Positions 25,727 through 36,975 are shown, counted from the first letter of the stretch. The stretch: DNA of 64,000 nucleotides from Micromonospora sp. WMMD1155 (GCF_029581275.1 NZ_CP120742.1:532501-596500), one strand, 5' to 3'. Numbers and translations are program-made. The notes: generated by a model from the sequence alone, not told the origin.

Positions 25727-27370
25727 TCAGGCCTGGGTCAGGGCCTGGTCTACCAGGTTCTTGGCCTCTTCCTGGATCTTCTTCAGGTGGTCGGGGCCCT
25801 GGAAGGACTCGGCGTAGATCTTGTAGACGTCCTCCGTGCCGGAGGGCCTCGCGGCGAACCAGCCGGACTCGGTGCTGACCTTCAGCCCGCCGATGGGCGC
25901 GCCGTTGCCGGGTGCCGTCGTCAGCGTCGCGGTGATCGGCTCACCGGCCAGCTCGGTGGCGGTCACCTGCTCCGGGGAGAGCTTGCCGAGCACCGCCTTC
26001 TGCTCTCGGCTGGCCGGGGCGTCGATCCGGGCGTACGCGGGGGCGCCGAAGCGCTCGGCCAGCTCCGCCCAGTGTTCGCTCGGGCTGCGCCCGGTGGTGG
26101 CCAGGATCTCCGAGGCGAGCAGGCAGAGCAGGATGCCGTCCTTGTCGGTGGTCCAGGTGGAGCCGTCGCGGCGCAGGAACGACGCCCCGGCGCTCTCCTC
26201 ACCGCCGAAGCCGACCGCCCCGTCGAGCAGGCCGGGCACGAACCACTTGAAGCCGACCGGCACCTCCAGCAGCGGTCGGCCCAGGTCCGCGGCGACCCGG
26301 TCGATCATCGACGAGGAGACCAGCGTCTTGCCCACGGCGGCGGCCGGACCCCATTCGGTACGGGTACGGAACAGGTGACCGATCGCCACCGCCAGGAAGT
26401 GGTTGGGGTTCATCAGGCCGGCGTCCGGGGTGACGATGCCGTGCCGGTCGGCGTCCGCGTCGTTGCCGGTGGAGATCTGGTAATCCGCACGGGCGGCGAT
26501 CAGCGACGCCATGGCGTTCGGCGAGGAGCAGTCCATCCGGATCTTGCCGTCGCCGTCCAGGGTCATGAACCGCCAGGTCGGGTCGACCGTCGGGTTGACC
26601 ACGGTCAGGTCGAGTCGGTGCCGCTCGGCGATCTCGCCCCAGTACGCCACGCTCGCCCCACCGAGCGGGTCCGCTCCGATCCGCACCCCGGCGTCGCGGA
26701 TCGCGTCGATGTCGATCGCCGCGGGCAGGTCGTCGACGTAGTGGGCGAGGAAGTCGTACTCCCCGGTGGTGTCGGCGGCCCGAGCCCGCGCGTAGGTGAT
26801 CCGGCGGACCTCCTTGAGCCCGGCGGCCAGGATCGCGTTGGCGCGGTCCTGGATCCACCGGGTCACGTCGGTGTCGGCCGGCCCGCCGTTGGTGGGGTTG
26901 TACTTGAAGCCGCCGTCGTCTGGCGGGTTGTGCGACGGGGTGATCACGATGCCGTCGGCGAGCCCGCTGGTCCGCCCCCGGTTGTGGGTGAGGATCGCGT
27001 GCGACAGCGCCGGCGTCGGGGTGTAGCCGTCGCGGCTGTCCACCAACACGGTGACCCCGTTGGCGGCGAGCACCTCCAGCGCGTCCACGGCGGCCGGGGC
27101 GGAGAGCGCGTGGGTGTCGCGGGCGAGGAACAGCGGGCCGTCGAGGCCCTGCTCCCGCCGGTAGTCGCAGAGCGCCTGGGTGACCGCCAGGATGTGGTCG
27201 GAGTTGAACGCGTTGCGCAGGCTGGAGCCGCGGTGGCCGGAGGTGCCGAAGGAGACCTGCTGCGCCGGGTCCGAGGGATCCGGGTGTTCGGCGTAGTAGG
27301 CGGTGACCAGGCGCGGCACGTCGACCAGGTCGGCGGGCTCGGCGGGCCGGCCGGCACGGGGGTGGGTCAC
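25727..27370 (-). CDS. pgm: Phosphoglucomutase (alpha-D-glucose phosphate-specific)
   Basis: A 547-residue enzyme that interconverts glucose 6-phosphate and glucose 1-phosphate. It has [17 protein letters not shown] near residue 42, the phosphoserine loop [16 protein letters not shown], the metal loop DADADRHG, and a late [19 protein letters not shown] phosphate-binding motif. GTG 27370 follows GGAGGATCC. It lies 31 bp downstream of glgC on the same strand, so the pair supplies ADP-glucose for the alpha-glucan genes. Length and motifs are typical and the gene is intact. Confidence 0.95.
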   Translation of the reverse strand: MTHPRAGRPAEPADLVDVPRLVTAYYAEHPDPSDPAQQVSFGTSGHRGSSLRNAFNSDHILAVTQALCDYRREQGLDGPLFLARDTHALSAPAAVDALEVLAANGVTVLVDSRDGYTPTPALSHAILTHNRGRTSGLADGIVITPSHNPPDDGGFKYNPTNGGPADTDVTRWIQDRANAILAAGLKEVRRITYARARAADTTGEYDFLAHYVDDLPAAIDIDAIRDAGVRIGADPLGGASVAYWGEIAERHRLDLTVVNPTVDPTWRFMTLDGDGKIRMDCSSPNAMASLIAARADYQISTGNDADADRHGIVTPDAGLMNPNHFLAVAIGHLFRTRTEWGPAAAVGKTLVSSSMIDRVAADLGRPLLEVPVGFKWFVPGLLDGAVGFGGEESAGASFLRRDGSTWTTDKDGILLCLLASEILATTGRSPSEHWAELAERFGAPAYARIDAPASREQKAVLGKLSPEQVTATELAGEPITATLTTAPGNGAPIGGLKVSTESGWFAARPSGTEDVYKIYAESFQGPDHLKKIQEEAKNLVDQALTQA

Positions 27371-27401
27371 TGCGGGATCCTCCTCGGGAAGTACGGGCCG
27401 G

Positions 27402-28634
27402 TCACGGCTCGACCTTCTGGCCCTTGCCGATCACCACGATGCCGTTGTCGGAGACGGTGTAGCGCTGCCGGTCCTTCTCCAGGTCGACGCCGATCTCGAC
27501 GCCCTCCGGGACGAACACGTTCTTGTCCAGGATGGCCCGCCGGACCACCGCGTGCCGGCCGATCTCCACACCCTCCATCAGCACCGAGCCCTCGACGTGC
27601 GCCCAGGAGTGCACCCGCACCTTCGGCGACACGATCGAGTTCTCCACCAGCGAACCGGAGATGACCACGCCCGGGGAGACCATCGAGCCGACCGCGCGGC
27701 CGACCCGCTCACCCCACTGGTGGACGAACTTCGCCGGCGGCCACGGCGGCTGCTCGGTGTAGATCGGCCAGTCGAAGTTGTACATGTTGAAGACCGGGTG
27801 CACGTTGATCAGATCCATGTGCGCGTCGTAGAACGAGTCGAGCGTCCCCACGTCGCGCCAGTAGCCGCGATCCCGGTCGGTGCTGCCCGGCACCTCGTTG
27901 TCGCGGAAGTCGTAGACGTTCGCCTCACCCCGCTCGACGAGCATCGGGATGATGCTGCCGCCCATGTCGTGCTTGCTGGTCTTGTCCTCCGCGTCGCGCT
28001 CGACCGCCTCGCAGAGGGCGCGGGTGGTGAAGACGTAGTTGCCCATCGAGGCGTAGATCTCGTCCGGCGCGTCGGGCAGACCGACCGCGTCGGTCGGCTT
28101 CTCGCGGAACGCCCGGATGCGCTTGCCGTCCTCGCCGACCTCGATGACGCCGAACTGGTCGGCCATCGACAGCGGCTGGCGGATGCCGGCGACGGTCACC
28201 GCGGCGCCGGAGGCGATGTGGTCCTCCACCATCTGCCGGGGGTCCATCCGGTAGATGTGGTCGGCGCCGAAGACGATCACGTAGTCGGGCTGCTCGTCGT
28301 TGATGAGGTTGAAGCTCTGGTAGATGGCGTCGGCCGAGCCGGCGAACCACCACGGGCCGCGACGCTGCTGCGCGGGCACCGGGGTCACGTAGTTGCCGAG
28401 CAGCGTGGACATCCGCCAGGTCTTGGTGATGTGCCGGTCGAGGGAGTGGGACTTGTACTGGGTCAACACGACGATCTTGAGATAGCCGGCGTTGGCCAGG
28501 TTGGAGAGGACGAAGTCGACCATGCGGTACATCCCGCCGAACGGGACGGCCGGCTTGGCCCGGTCCGTGGTGAGTGGCATCAGGCGCTTGCCCTCCCCAC
28601 CCGCCAGGACGATCGCGAGCACCTTGGCAGCCAT
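27402..28634 (-). CDS. glgC: Glucose-1-phosphate adenylyltransferase
   Basis: A 410-residue ADP-glucose pyrophosphorylase. The N-terminal nucleotidyltransferase opens with [16 protein letters not shown], followed by [21 protein letters not shown] and [10 protein letters not shown]. The C-terminal part has the left-handed helix regulatory domain with [11 protein letters not shown]. It makes ADP-glucose, the committed sugar donor for alpha-glucan. It is divergent from the GT4 glycogen/maltose-phosphate synthase, with 72 bp between them, and is read into pgm. A TAGCGT element 6 nt before ATG suggests a leaderless transcript. Confidence 0.96.
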   Translation of the reverse strand: MAAKVLAIVLAGGEGKRLMPLTTDRAKPAVPFGGMYRMVDFVLSNLANAGYLKIVVLTQYKSHSLDRHITKTWRMSTLLGNYVTPVPAQQRRGPWWFAGSADAIYQSFNLINDEQPDYVIVFGADHIYRMDPRQMVEDHIASGAAVTVAGIRQPLSMADQFGVIEVGEDGKRIRAFREKPTDAVGLPDAPDEIYASMGNYVFTTRALCEAVERDAEDKTSKHDMGGSIIPMLVERGEANVYDFRDNEVPGSTDRDRGYWRDVGTLDSFYDAHMDLINVHPVFNMYNFDWPIYTEQPPWPPAKFVHQWGERVGRAVGSMVSPGVVISGSLVENSIVSPKVRVHSWAHVEGSVLMEGVEIGRHAVVRRAILDKNVFVPEGVEIGVDLEKDRQRYTVSDNGIVVIGKGQKVEP

Positions 28635-28640
28635 GCCCCG

Positions 28641-28646
28641 ACGCTA
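28641..28646 (-). promoter_or_regulatory. -10 element of glgC (leaderless)
   Basis: On the minus strand TAGCGT is followed by a G-rich 6-nt spacer and the glgC ATG at 28634. No Shine-Dalgarno sequence fits in this space. Confidence 0.55.
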
Positions 28647-28692
28647 TCCACCCGCGTCGCACTTCACCACTCGTACGGGGAGTCTTCTGCAC

Positions 28693-28698
28693 TAGGGT
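28693..28698 (+). promoter_or_regulatory. -10 element of the glgA/glgM gene (leaderless)
   Basis: TAGGGT lies 8 nt before ATG 28707 with a G-rich spacer, mirroring the arrangement at glgC and glgE. Confidence 0.55.
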
Positions 28699-28706
28699 GC
28701 GGGGTC

Positions 28707-29912
28707 ATGACGGAACCCACCCCGCTGCGCGTCGATCTGCTCACCCGCGAGTACCCGCCGGAGGTCTACGGCGGGGCGGGCGTGCACGTCGAGTACCTGG
28801 CCCGGGAGTTGCGCCGCCGCACCGACGTCCGGGTGCACTGCTTCGGCCGACCGCGCACCGAGCCGGGCGTCACCGCGTACCCCGAACCGCCCGGCCTGAC
28901 CGGCGCGAACGCCGCGCTGCGGACGATGGGCGTCGACCTGGAGATGGCCGCCGGAACGGCGGGCACCGACGTGGTGCACAGCCACACCTGGTACGCGAAC
29001 CTGGCCGGACACACCGCGAAACTGCTGCACGGGGTGCCGCACGTGGTGACCGCGCACAGCCTGGAGCCGCTGCGGCCGTGGAAGGCCGAGCAGCTCGGTG
29101 GCGGGTACGCACTCTCGTCCTGGATCGAGCGGACCGCGATGGAGGCCGCCGACGCGGTGATCGCCGTGAGCAAGGGGATGCGGACCGACGTGCTGACGGC
29201 CTACCCGCAGATCGATCCGTCGAGGGTCCGGGTGGTCTACAACGGCATCGACACCGTGCAGTACGCCCCGGACCACGACACCGACGTGCTCGACCGACTC
29301 GGCATCGACCCGTCCCGTCCCAGCGTGGTCTATGTGGGAAGGATCACCCGACAGAAGGGGCTGCCGTACCTGCTGCGGGCCGCCCGGGAGTTGCCGGCGG
29401 ACACGCAGCTCGTGCTGCTCGCCGGGGCGCCGGACACGGCGGAGATCGCCGCCGAGGTGGAGGATCTGGTCGCGGAGTTGCGGGCCAACCGTTCCGGTGT
29501 GGTCTGGGTGGCCGAGATGCTGCCCAAGCCCGAGGTGATCCAGGTGCTCACCCACGCGACGGTCTTCGTCTGCCCGTCAGTGTACGAGCCGATGGGCATC
29601 GTCAACCTGGAGGCGATGGCCTGCGAGACGGCGGTGGTGGCCACCGCCACCGGCGGCATCCCGGAGGTCGTGGCCGGCGACGAGACGGGCCTGCTGGTGC
29701 CCATCGAGCAGGCCACCGACGGGTCCGGCACCCCCCTGGCCCCGGAGAGGTTCGTGGCCGACCTGGCGGCGGCGATCAACACGCTGCTCGCCGACCCGGC
29801 GCGTACCGAACGGTTCGGCCTGGCCGGTCGCCGGCGCGCGGTCGAGCACTTCTCCTGGGACAGCATCGCGCGGCAGACCCTGGAGGTGTACCGGGCAGTC
29901 GGCGCGGGCTGA
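28707..29912 (+). CDS. glgA: GT4 glycogen synthase / maltose-1-phosphate synthase (GlgA/GlgM)
   Basis: A 401-residue GT-B enzyme. The N-terminus has TREYPPEVYGGAGVHVEYLAREL; the donor half has VYVGRITRQKGLPYLLRAA and PSVYEPMGIVNLEAMACETAVVA. The size and GT4 type match mycobacterial GlgM, which joins ADP-glucose and glucose 1-phosphate to maltose 1-phosphate, rather than the ~480-residue GT5 GlgA of enterobacteria. Presence of glgE and glgB 2.3 kb away supports that role. Many databases call it glgA. ATG 28707 follows the glgC start by 72 bp in the opposite direction; the very long upstream frame is antisense to glgC. Confidence 0.92.
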   Translation: MTEPTPLRVDLLTREYPPEVYGGAGVHVEYLARELRRRTDVRVHCFGRPRTEPGVTAYPEPPGLTGANAALRTMGVDLEMAAGTAGTDVVHSHTWYANLAGHTAKLLHGVPHVVTAHSLEPLRPWKAEQLGGGYALSSWIERTAMEAADAVIAVSKGMRTDVLTAYPQIDPSRVRVVYNGIDTVQYAPDHDTDVLDRLGIDPSRPSVVYVGRITRQKGLPYLLRAARELPADTQLVLLAGAPDTAEIAAEVEDLVAELRANRSGVVWVAEMLPKPEVIQVLTHATVFVCPSVYEPMGIVNLEAMACETAVVATATGGIPEVVAGDETGLLVPIEQATDGSGTPLAPERFVADLAAAINTLLADPARTERFGLAGRRRAVEHFSWDSIARQTLEVYRAVGAG

Positions 29913-31077
29913 GGGAGACAGCGTCAGGCGACGTGCAGGGCAGCGGCGAGCTGGGCCAGTTCAGCCGGCGCGTCGCATTCCGCGACACGACGGCGACCAG
30001 GTTCCGTACCGCCGGTCGGTGGCGCACCTCACTCGGGGCGGCGCGTTCTGCGGCGAGCAGCGTCCGTCCCGCCCGGGGAAGGTCACCAGCCCGGGCGTGG
30101 GCGCGGGCCACGTCGAGGAGGTACGCGGCCCGGTGCTCGGGCGGCAGCAACCGCCACCCGTCGCCGGCTACCAGCCGCTCGTGCCGGGCGGTCGCCGTGG
30201 TGACGTCGCCCAGCGCCGCCTCGGCGACCACCCGGGCCGCGTCAACCGCCGCGACGCCGAGTTCGCGGCCCCTCTCCGGCACGACCTCCCGGGCGATGTC
30301 AGCGGCGCGGTCGAGGGACTGACGGGCGACCCGTTCGTCTCCCAGGCCGGCCGCCGCGAGGGCGGCCTGGAGGAGCAGCGTTCCGCGCAGCGACGAGCCG
30401 GCCGACGTGCCACCGGGCGCGCCGAAGCGGTCAGCGGCGACGAGCGCGGCATCCAGAGCCGACCGCCGTCGACCGCGGGAGCGCAGCGCCTGACACAGCG
30501 CCACGGTGGCAACGGCGGCCAGCCGGGGATCGCCTTCAGCGACGGACATCCCCCGGTCGGCGGCCAGCCAGGCCAACTCCCCCTGGTCGACCTTCACCAG
30601 CACCGGGGCGATGAGCGAATACACCGACACCAGCAGCGCACCCGTCCCGCCGGGGCGAGCGGCGTGCGCTTCGCGGACGGCGTCGTGCAGGTCGGGCAGC
30701 AGAGCCAGCAAGGCCGGGTACCGGGCATGCCGATAGCGTTGCTCGGCGTGCGCCAACCGGCCTCGCAGATCCTCGGCCGTCGGCGCTCGGGTCGCGTCCG
30801 GCGGGTGGTAGCGGGCCAGCACCGCGCGGACCCCCTCCACCCCGGCGACCGCCGGAGTCGGCCGCACGGGCCGCGTGGCCAGCAGGACCTCCACGTCGAT
30901 GCGGAGGGTCTCGGCGATCTCCCGAAGGTTGGACACCCGCTCCAGACGGCGTACCCCACGCTCGACCTTGTCCACCCAACTCTTCGACTTGCCGAGCCGG
31001 TCGGCGAACTGCTGCTGCGTCATGTTCCGCCGGACCCGCCACTGCGCGACCCGGCGACCGACCGGCAGCTCGTTCAC
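29776..31077 (-). CDS. XRE-family regulator with TPR-like C-terminus; probable 3' frameshift
   Basis: The N-terminal helix-turn-helix (about 8-62) has VAQWRVRRNMTQQQFADRLG and KSWVDKVERGVRRL. The remaining 310 residues are Ala/Leu-rich helices like the TPR region of Streptomyces-type XRE regulators. The open frame runs to 29776, overlapping glgA antisense by 137 bp, with an implausible Pro/Arg tail. Near 29985 a one-base shift would give a family-like ending, VAECDAPAELAQLAAALHVA, stopping at 29924, 11 bp past glgA. I infer a frameshift mutation or sequencing error. GTG 31077 is the likely start. It is co-directional with the small membrane protein upstream. Confidence 0.7.
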   Translation of the reverse strand: MNELPVGRRVAQWRVRRNMTQQQFADRLGKSKSWVDKVERGVRRLERVSNLREIAETLRIDVEVLLATRPVRPTPAVAGVEGVRAVLARYHPPDATRAPTAEDLRGRLAHAEQRYRHARYPALLALLPDLHDAVREAHAARPGGTGALLVSVYSLIAPVLVKVDQGELAWLAADRGMSVAEGDPRLAAVATVALCQALRSRGRRRSALDAALVAADRFGAPGGTSAGSSLRGTLLLQAALAAAGLGDERVARQSLDRAADIAREVVPERGRELGVAAVDAARVVAEAALGDVTTATARHERLVAGDGWRLLPPEHRAAYLLDVARAHARAGDLPRAGRTLLAAERAAPSEVRHRPAVRNLVAVVSRNATRRLNWPSSPLPCTSPDAVSLSPRRLPGTPPGSAARCCPRRSARPRAGDRPGRTVRYAPGRRAAC

Positions 31078-31093
31078 CGCCGGCCCGTCGCGC

Positions 31094-31291
31094 TCACCGC
31101 GCGACCCCCACCACAACCAGCAGGAGTACGACCACAGCGATCACGATGCCGTAGGCGTACTGGTGCCGGGTGAGCGGCGCCCGCGTCGGCCGAGCCGGAC
31201 CGAGCACCCGATCCCCGTCCGGTTGCGGAGGCCGCGCCCCCACAATCGGGTACACGGGCGGCAGCGGCCCATCCGGCAGACGCTCGTCCAA
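31094..31291 (-). CDS. 65-residue single-pass membrane protein
   Basis: TTG 31291 is preceded by GAGGAGG at ideal spacing. The protein has a Pro/Arg-rich hydrophilic N-terminal half (DERLPDGPLPPVYPIVG) and a C-terminal helix, YAYGIVIAVVVLLLVVVG, so it is probably tail-anchored with the N-terminus inside. The XRE regulator starts 16 nt further on, which suggests one operon and perhaps a membrane-linked control of the regulator. The long frame extending to 31573 is not supported upstream of the TTG. Function unknown. Confidence 0.6.
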   Translation of the reverse strand: MDERLPDGPLPPVYPIVGARPPQPDGDRVLGPARPTRAPLTRHQYAYGIVIAVVVLLLVVVGVAR

Positions 31292-31400
31292 CTGTGCCTC
31301 CTCGCGGCGCGACGAAGTGGTGGGAGATGCAGGTCGGGCGGGGAGCCGTTGCGTTTCCTCCGCCCGGCCGCTCGGGACGCTCCGCTGCTGACGAAGAGGA

Positions 31401-31493
31401 TCCCTGTCGCACTTGCGGATTCTGGAGGAGCGGGGCTGGATCGTCACCCGGCAGGGCAAGGGGTCGTTCGTGGCGCCGAACCCGCCCGCCTGA
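31401..31493 (+). pseudogene. GntR-family regulator remnant (3' end only)
   Basis: One frame reads SLSHLRILEERGWIVTRQGK followed by GSFVAPNPPA and a stop at 31491. This is the end of a GntR winged helix (recognition helix, wing RQGKGSFVA). No start or upstream half of the domain exists in any frame, so only the last 30 codons survive. It is followed after 23 bp by hairpin B2. The remnant points to deletion or rearrangement in this pocket. Confidence 0.6.
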
Positions 31494-31730
31494 GCCCGAG
31501 CACAACTTCGCTGTCTTGATCGTTGGCGGCTGAGCAGTGCGACACGCCGGGCGCGGTGCTGCTGAGGCGCCAACGATCATCGGCCGCCCGAATGCCACCA
31601 CAGGGCCGTGCTCCGGGAACTGCCCACCTGGCCCGTCCGCGTGATGCCCGACGGCTTGATCCACTCGACTTAGAGGAAACCGCGGCATCGAACGCGCAGT
31701 GATGCCGCGGTTTCCTGTAACGCGAGTGGA
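31494..31730. other. Gene-free pocket with two hairpins
   Basis: Apart from hairpins B2 (31517-31580) and B3 (31655-31735) no coding signal is present. It lies between a GntR remnant and a truncated antitoxin and looks like a site of repeated rearrangement. Confidence 0.5.
31517..31580. repeat. Long hairpin (element B2)
   Basis: TGATCGTTGGCG (31517-31528) pairs perfectly with 31569-31580, and a further 8-bp helix with one mismatch continues inward. The loop contains CGACACGCCGG (31540-31550), identical to the loop of B1 at 25501-25511 although the arms differ. Confidence 0.75.
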
Positions 31731-31735
31731 TCAAG
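31655..31735. repeat. Long double-arm hairpin (element B3)
   Basis: The outer arm CTTGATCCACTCG (31655-31667) pairs with 31723-31735. After a 6/6 internal loop, a perfect 16-bp inner arm (31674-31689 with 31701-31716) closes over 11 nt. The geometry matches family A (13, 6, 13-16, loop) although the arm sequence differs. Its right arm supplies the TGA stop of the AbrB-type gene. Confidence 0.8.
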
Positions 31736-31949
31736 GCGAGAGCGGCCGGTCAGGGGGCGGCCAGATGCCACTAACCCGACCGCGCATGTGTCGGACGAGC
31801 CGCTCCCCACGGGTGTCGGCACCGTGCACGCGCACGATGCGGAGGGCCCCACCGTCCTCGACCACATCGACCTCGTCGCCCTCGTGCAGGTTGTATCGCG
31901 CCCGAAGAGCTGCCGGGATGGTCACCTGGCCCTTGCTGTTCAATCGCAT
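31731..31949 (-). CDS. AbrB/VapB-type antitoxin, C-terminally altered
   Basis: The 72-residue frame has a SpoVT/AbrB DNA-binding domain at 1-45 (MRLNSKGQVTIPAALRARYN and DEVDVVEDG). ATG 31949 follows CGGAGG. In VapB-like relatives a toxin-binding tail follows; here it breaks after RGERLVRHMRGR into a Pro-rich end, and the stop codon comes from hairpin B3. No PIN-domain toxin gene lies next to it. I infer an orphan antitoxin that lost its partner when the hairpin region formed. DNA binding may persist. Confidence 0.65.
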   Translation of the reverse strand: MRLNSKGQVTIPAALRARYNLHEGDEVDVVEDGGALRIVRVHGADTRGERLVRHMRGRVSGIWPPPDRPLSP

Positions 31950-32063
31950 GCTCTGGACCTCCGTCACGTAATACCAGCGATACGTGACATGTTTCGGTGC
32001 GGGACCTCCGTGCCGGCCCGCCACCATCCGCGAACGCGGCCGTGATCCGCCCGTTCCCCGTGA

Positions 32064-32139
32064 AGATCCGCACAACGTCACCGAAACTGCTGCCTCAAAG
32101 CTCGCTGAGGCAGCAGTTTCACCGAAAGTGCGCGGATCG
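32064..32139. repeat. Dispersed double-arm hairpin, family A copy 2
   Basis: AGATCCGCACAAC at 32064-32076 pairs with 32127-32139 with some mismatches, and the inner arm GAAACTGCTGCCTCA pairs perfectly across an 8-nt loop. The outer arm and TGCTGCCT are shared with copies at 25594 and 63862. It lies in the divergent gap between the AbrB-type gene and glgE. Confidence 0.8.
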
Positions 32140-32206
32140 TGGCGCGCATCCCCAGAGGGCGGGGCGGACCGGCGGGCTTGGCCGCGCGCGAACGGATCTC
32201 GCGCAG

Positions 32207-32212
32207 TAGGTT
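32207..32212 (+). promoter_or_regulatory. -10 element of glgE (leaderless)
   Basis: TAGGTT is followed by a G-rich 6-nt spacer and GTG 32219. The same arrangement precedes glgC and glgA. Confidence 0.55.
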
Positions 32213-32218
32213 GGCGGG

Positions 32219-34401
32219 GTGACTGGACGGTTCCCGATCGAAGACGTCTCCCCCGTCGTCTCGTGCGGGCGGTACCCGGCCAAGGCGGTGGTCGACGAGC
32301 CGGTTCCGGTGTCGGCACGCGCCTACCGGGAGGGGCACGACGCGCTCGGCTGCACCGTGGTGTGGACCGGCCCGGACGGCACGGTCCGGCCGTTCACCCG
32401 GATGCGCCCCGGCGAGCCGGGCCAGGACCGCTGGCACGCCACCATCACGCCGGACGCCGTCGGCGAGTGGACGTTCTCCGTCGAGGCGTTCCAGGACCCG
32501 TACCTGACCTGGCAGAACGCGGTGACCAAGAAGATCGCCGCCGGGCAGGGCGCGGCCGACCTGGCCAACGACCTGGCCGAGGGCGCGCGGGTGCTCGCCG
32601 CCGCCCGGGACCTGGTGCCGGCCGCCGACCGACCCCGGGTCGCCGACGCGCTCACCGCGCTCGTCGAGACCGACCTGCCGCTGCCGCAGCGGGTCGGCCC
32701 GGCGCTCGCCCTGGCCGACCTGCTCTGGGAGCACCCGGTGCGAGAGTTGGTGACCGCCGGTGAGACGTACTCGATCTGGGTCGACCGCAAGCGGGCGCTC
32801 TTCTCCGCCTGGTACGAGTTCTTCCCCCGCTCGGAGGGGGCCGTGGGCGGCCGGTCCGGCACGTTCGCGACGGCCACCGACCGGCTGCCGGGGGTGGCCG
32901 CGATGGGCTTCGACGTGCTCTACCTGCCGCCGATCCACCCGATCGGCCGGGTCAACCGCAAGGGCCGCAACAACGCGCTCACCGCCGGGCCGACCGACGT
33001 GGGCTCGCCGTGGGCGATCGGCGCCGCCGAGGGCGGCCACGACACCATCCACCCCGACCTGGGTACGCCGGCGGACTTCCGGGCCTTCGTCCAGGCGGCT
33101 GCGGCGCAGGGCCTGGAGGTGGCGATGGACCTGGCGTTGCAGTGCGCGCCGGACCACCCCTGGGTGACGGAGCACCCGGAGTGGTTCACCACCCGGGCCG
33201 ACGGCAGCATCGCGTACGCGGAGAATCCGCCGAAGAAGTACCAGGACATCTACCCGGTCAACTTCGACAACGACCCGGAGGGCATCCGGGCCGAGGTGTT
33301 GCGGGTGGTGCTGCACTGGGTCGGCGAGGGCATCCGGATCTTCCGGGTGGACAACCCGCACACCAAGCCGTTCGACTTCTGGCACTGGCTGATCGCCGAG
33401 GTCAAGGCGGTCGACCCGGACGTGCTGTTCCTGGCCGAGGCGTTCACCCGCCCGGCGATCATGCACGGTCTCGGCAAGATCGGCTTCACCCAGTCGTACA
33501 CCTATTTCACCTGGCGCACGACGGCCGCGCAGATGCGGGAGTACTGCGAGGAGCTGGTCGAGTCGGCCGACTACATGCGGCCGAACTTCTGGCCCAACAC
33601 GCCGGACATCCTGCACGAGTCGTTGCAGCACGGTGGCCCGCCGATGTTCAAGATCCGGGCGGTGCTGGCCGCGCTGCTCTCCCCCTCCTGGGGCATGTAC
33701 GCCGGTTTCGAGCTGTTCGAGCACGTGGCCCGCCCGGGTGCCGAGGAGTACCTGGACAACGAGAAGTACGAGCTGCGCCCCCGGGACTGGGCCGCCGCCG
33801 AGGCGCAGGGTCGGTCGCTGGCCCCGTTCCTGACCACCCTCAACCGGGTACGCCGGGACAACCCGGCGCTGCACCAGCTGCGCAACCTGCGGTTCCACGA
33901 GATCGACAACCCGGCGTTGCTGTGCTGGTCGAAGCACGACCCGGAGACCGGCAACACGGTCATCGTGGTCTGCTCGTTCGACTCGCGCGAGGTGCAGTGG
34001 GGCAACACGACGCTGGACATGCCGGCGCTGGGCTTCGACTGGCACGAGCGGTTCACGGTGCACGACGAGTTGACCGGCACCAGCTACGACTGGGGTCAAC
34101 GCAACGCGGTACGGCTCGACCCGTACCTGCAACCCGCGCACGTGTTGACGGTGCGCCGCCCGGCCCCGCCGGCCGCGCCGGAACCGGCGGGCACCGAACC
34201 GGCGGACCTCACCGTCGCCGACGTGCCCGACGACCTCTCCGGCGGCACCGCACCGACGGCTCCGGCGCCGACGGCCACCGCACCGACGACCCCGGTGCCG
34301 ACCCCGCCCCGGCGGTCCGGCCCCGTTCCGACCCCTCCGCGCCGGTCGACCGCCCGCCGGTCCGCCCCGGCACCGACCGACGCCGCACCGAAGGACGCCC
34401 G

Positions 34402-34414
<13 letters not shown>
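32219..34414 (+). CDS. glgE: Alpha-1,4-glucan:maltose-1-phosphate maltosyltransferase
   Basis: A 731-residue GH13_3 enzyme that extends alpha-glucan by transferring maltose from maltose 1-phosphate. An N-terminal beta domain (1-100) and helical insert lead to the barrel with [30 protein letters not shown], the nucleophile region [14 protein letters not shown] and the acid region FLAEAFTRP. The canonical body ends near residue 655. After it comes a 75-residue Pro/Thr/Ala/Arg tail with repeated PTPPRRS, unusual for GlgE. glgB begins 13 nt inside its end, so the two are coupled. Confidence 0.95.
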
Positions 34415-36504
<2,090 letters not shown>

Positions 36505-36570
36505 CCATTGTCGTCTGGCTCCGCGCCCTCGACGGGAAGGACCTTACGACGTATCGGTGTGGTCCTGTAC

Positions 36571-36576
36571 TACGTT
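36571..36576 (+). promoter_or_regulatory. -10 element of the nucleotidyltransferase cassette
   Basis: TACGTT lies 6 nt before GTG 36583, and the area 36541-36580 is AT-richer than its surroundings. No ribosome binding site fits, so the cassette is probably read as a leaderless mRNA from its own promoter. Confidence 0.5.
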
Positions 36577-36582
36577 GATGCC

Positions 36583-36975
36583 GTGAGCAATCGCCCTTCG
36601 AAGTACGAGCCGATGACCATGGCGCACCTGGGTCTCCTGCTCGTCGGCGCCGACGACACCAGACGGTGGCGTCTGGTAGCGGAGTTTCTGGAGGAGTACG
36701 GCTGGGAAGCGTCCGAGCATCGTGCTGACCTGCTGATCCAGGAACCTGCGTCGACAGGTGATGATCAGTGGGACGTCTTCCTCGCGGCACTGACGGAGCA
36801 TCTCGCCGCCAGGGACGGGCGCGGCGCACCCGCCTGGGTTGAGACGCGGTCGCTACGGCGGTTCTGGTTTCCCTTCAACACCCGGGCGGCTCGAGTCGAC
36901 GCCGTGGTACACGCGCCCGCGGCGTTCCGGCGACGTGGGGTGTTCATCTCTCCAGAGGAATTGAAGGTCGCGTGA
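36583..36975 (+). CDS. Partner protein of a nucleotidyltransferase cassette (possible antitoxin)
   Basis: A 130-residue acidic protein: a helical N-terminal part with TRRWRLVAEFLEEYGWEASE, then WDVFLAALTEHLA, and a C-terminal RRFWFPFNTRAARVDAVVHA plus PAAFRRRGVFISPEELKVA. No helix-turn-helix is obvious. Its last 4 nt overlap the next gene (GTGA), a typical toxin-antitoxin spacing with the first gene as candidate antitoxin. I recall no named family and treat its role as unknown. Base composition is a little lower in GC than neighbours, which fits a mobile cassette. Confidence 0.65.
   Translation: MSNRPSKYEPMTMAHLGLLLVGADDTRRWRLVAEFLEEYGWEASEHRADLLIQEPASTGDDQWDVFLAALTEHLAARDGRGAPAWVETRSLRRFWFPFNTRAARVDAVVHAPAAFRRRGVFISPEELKVA

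Noticed and set aside
27303..28706. N-terminal extension of the glgA/glgM frame
   Set aside because: It is antisense to glgC, and the family N-terminus begins exactly at ATG 28707.
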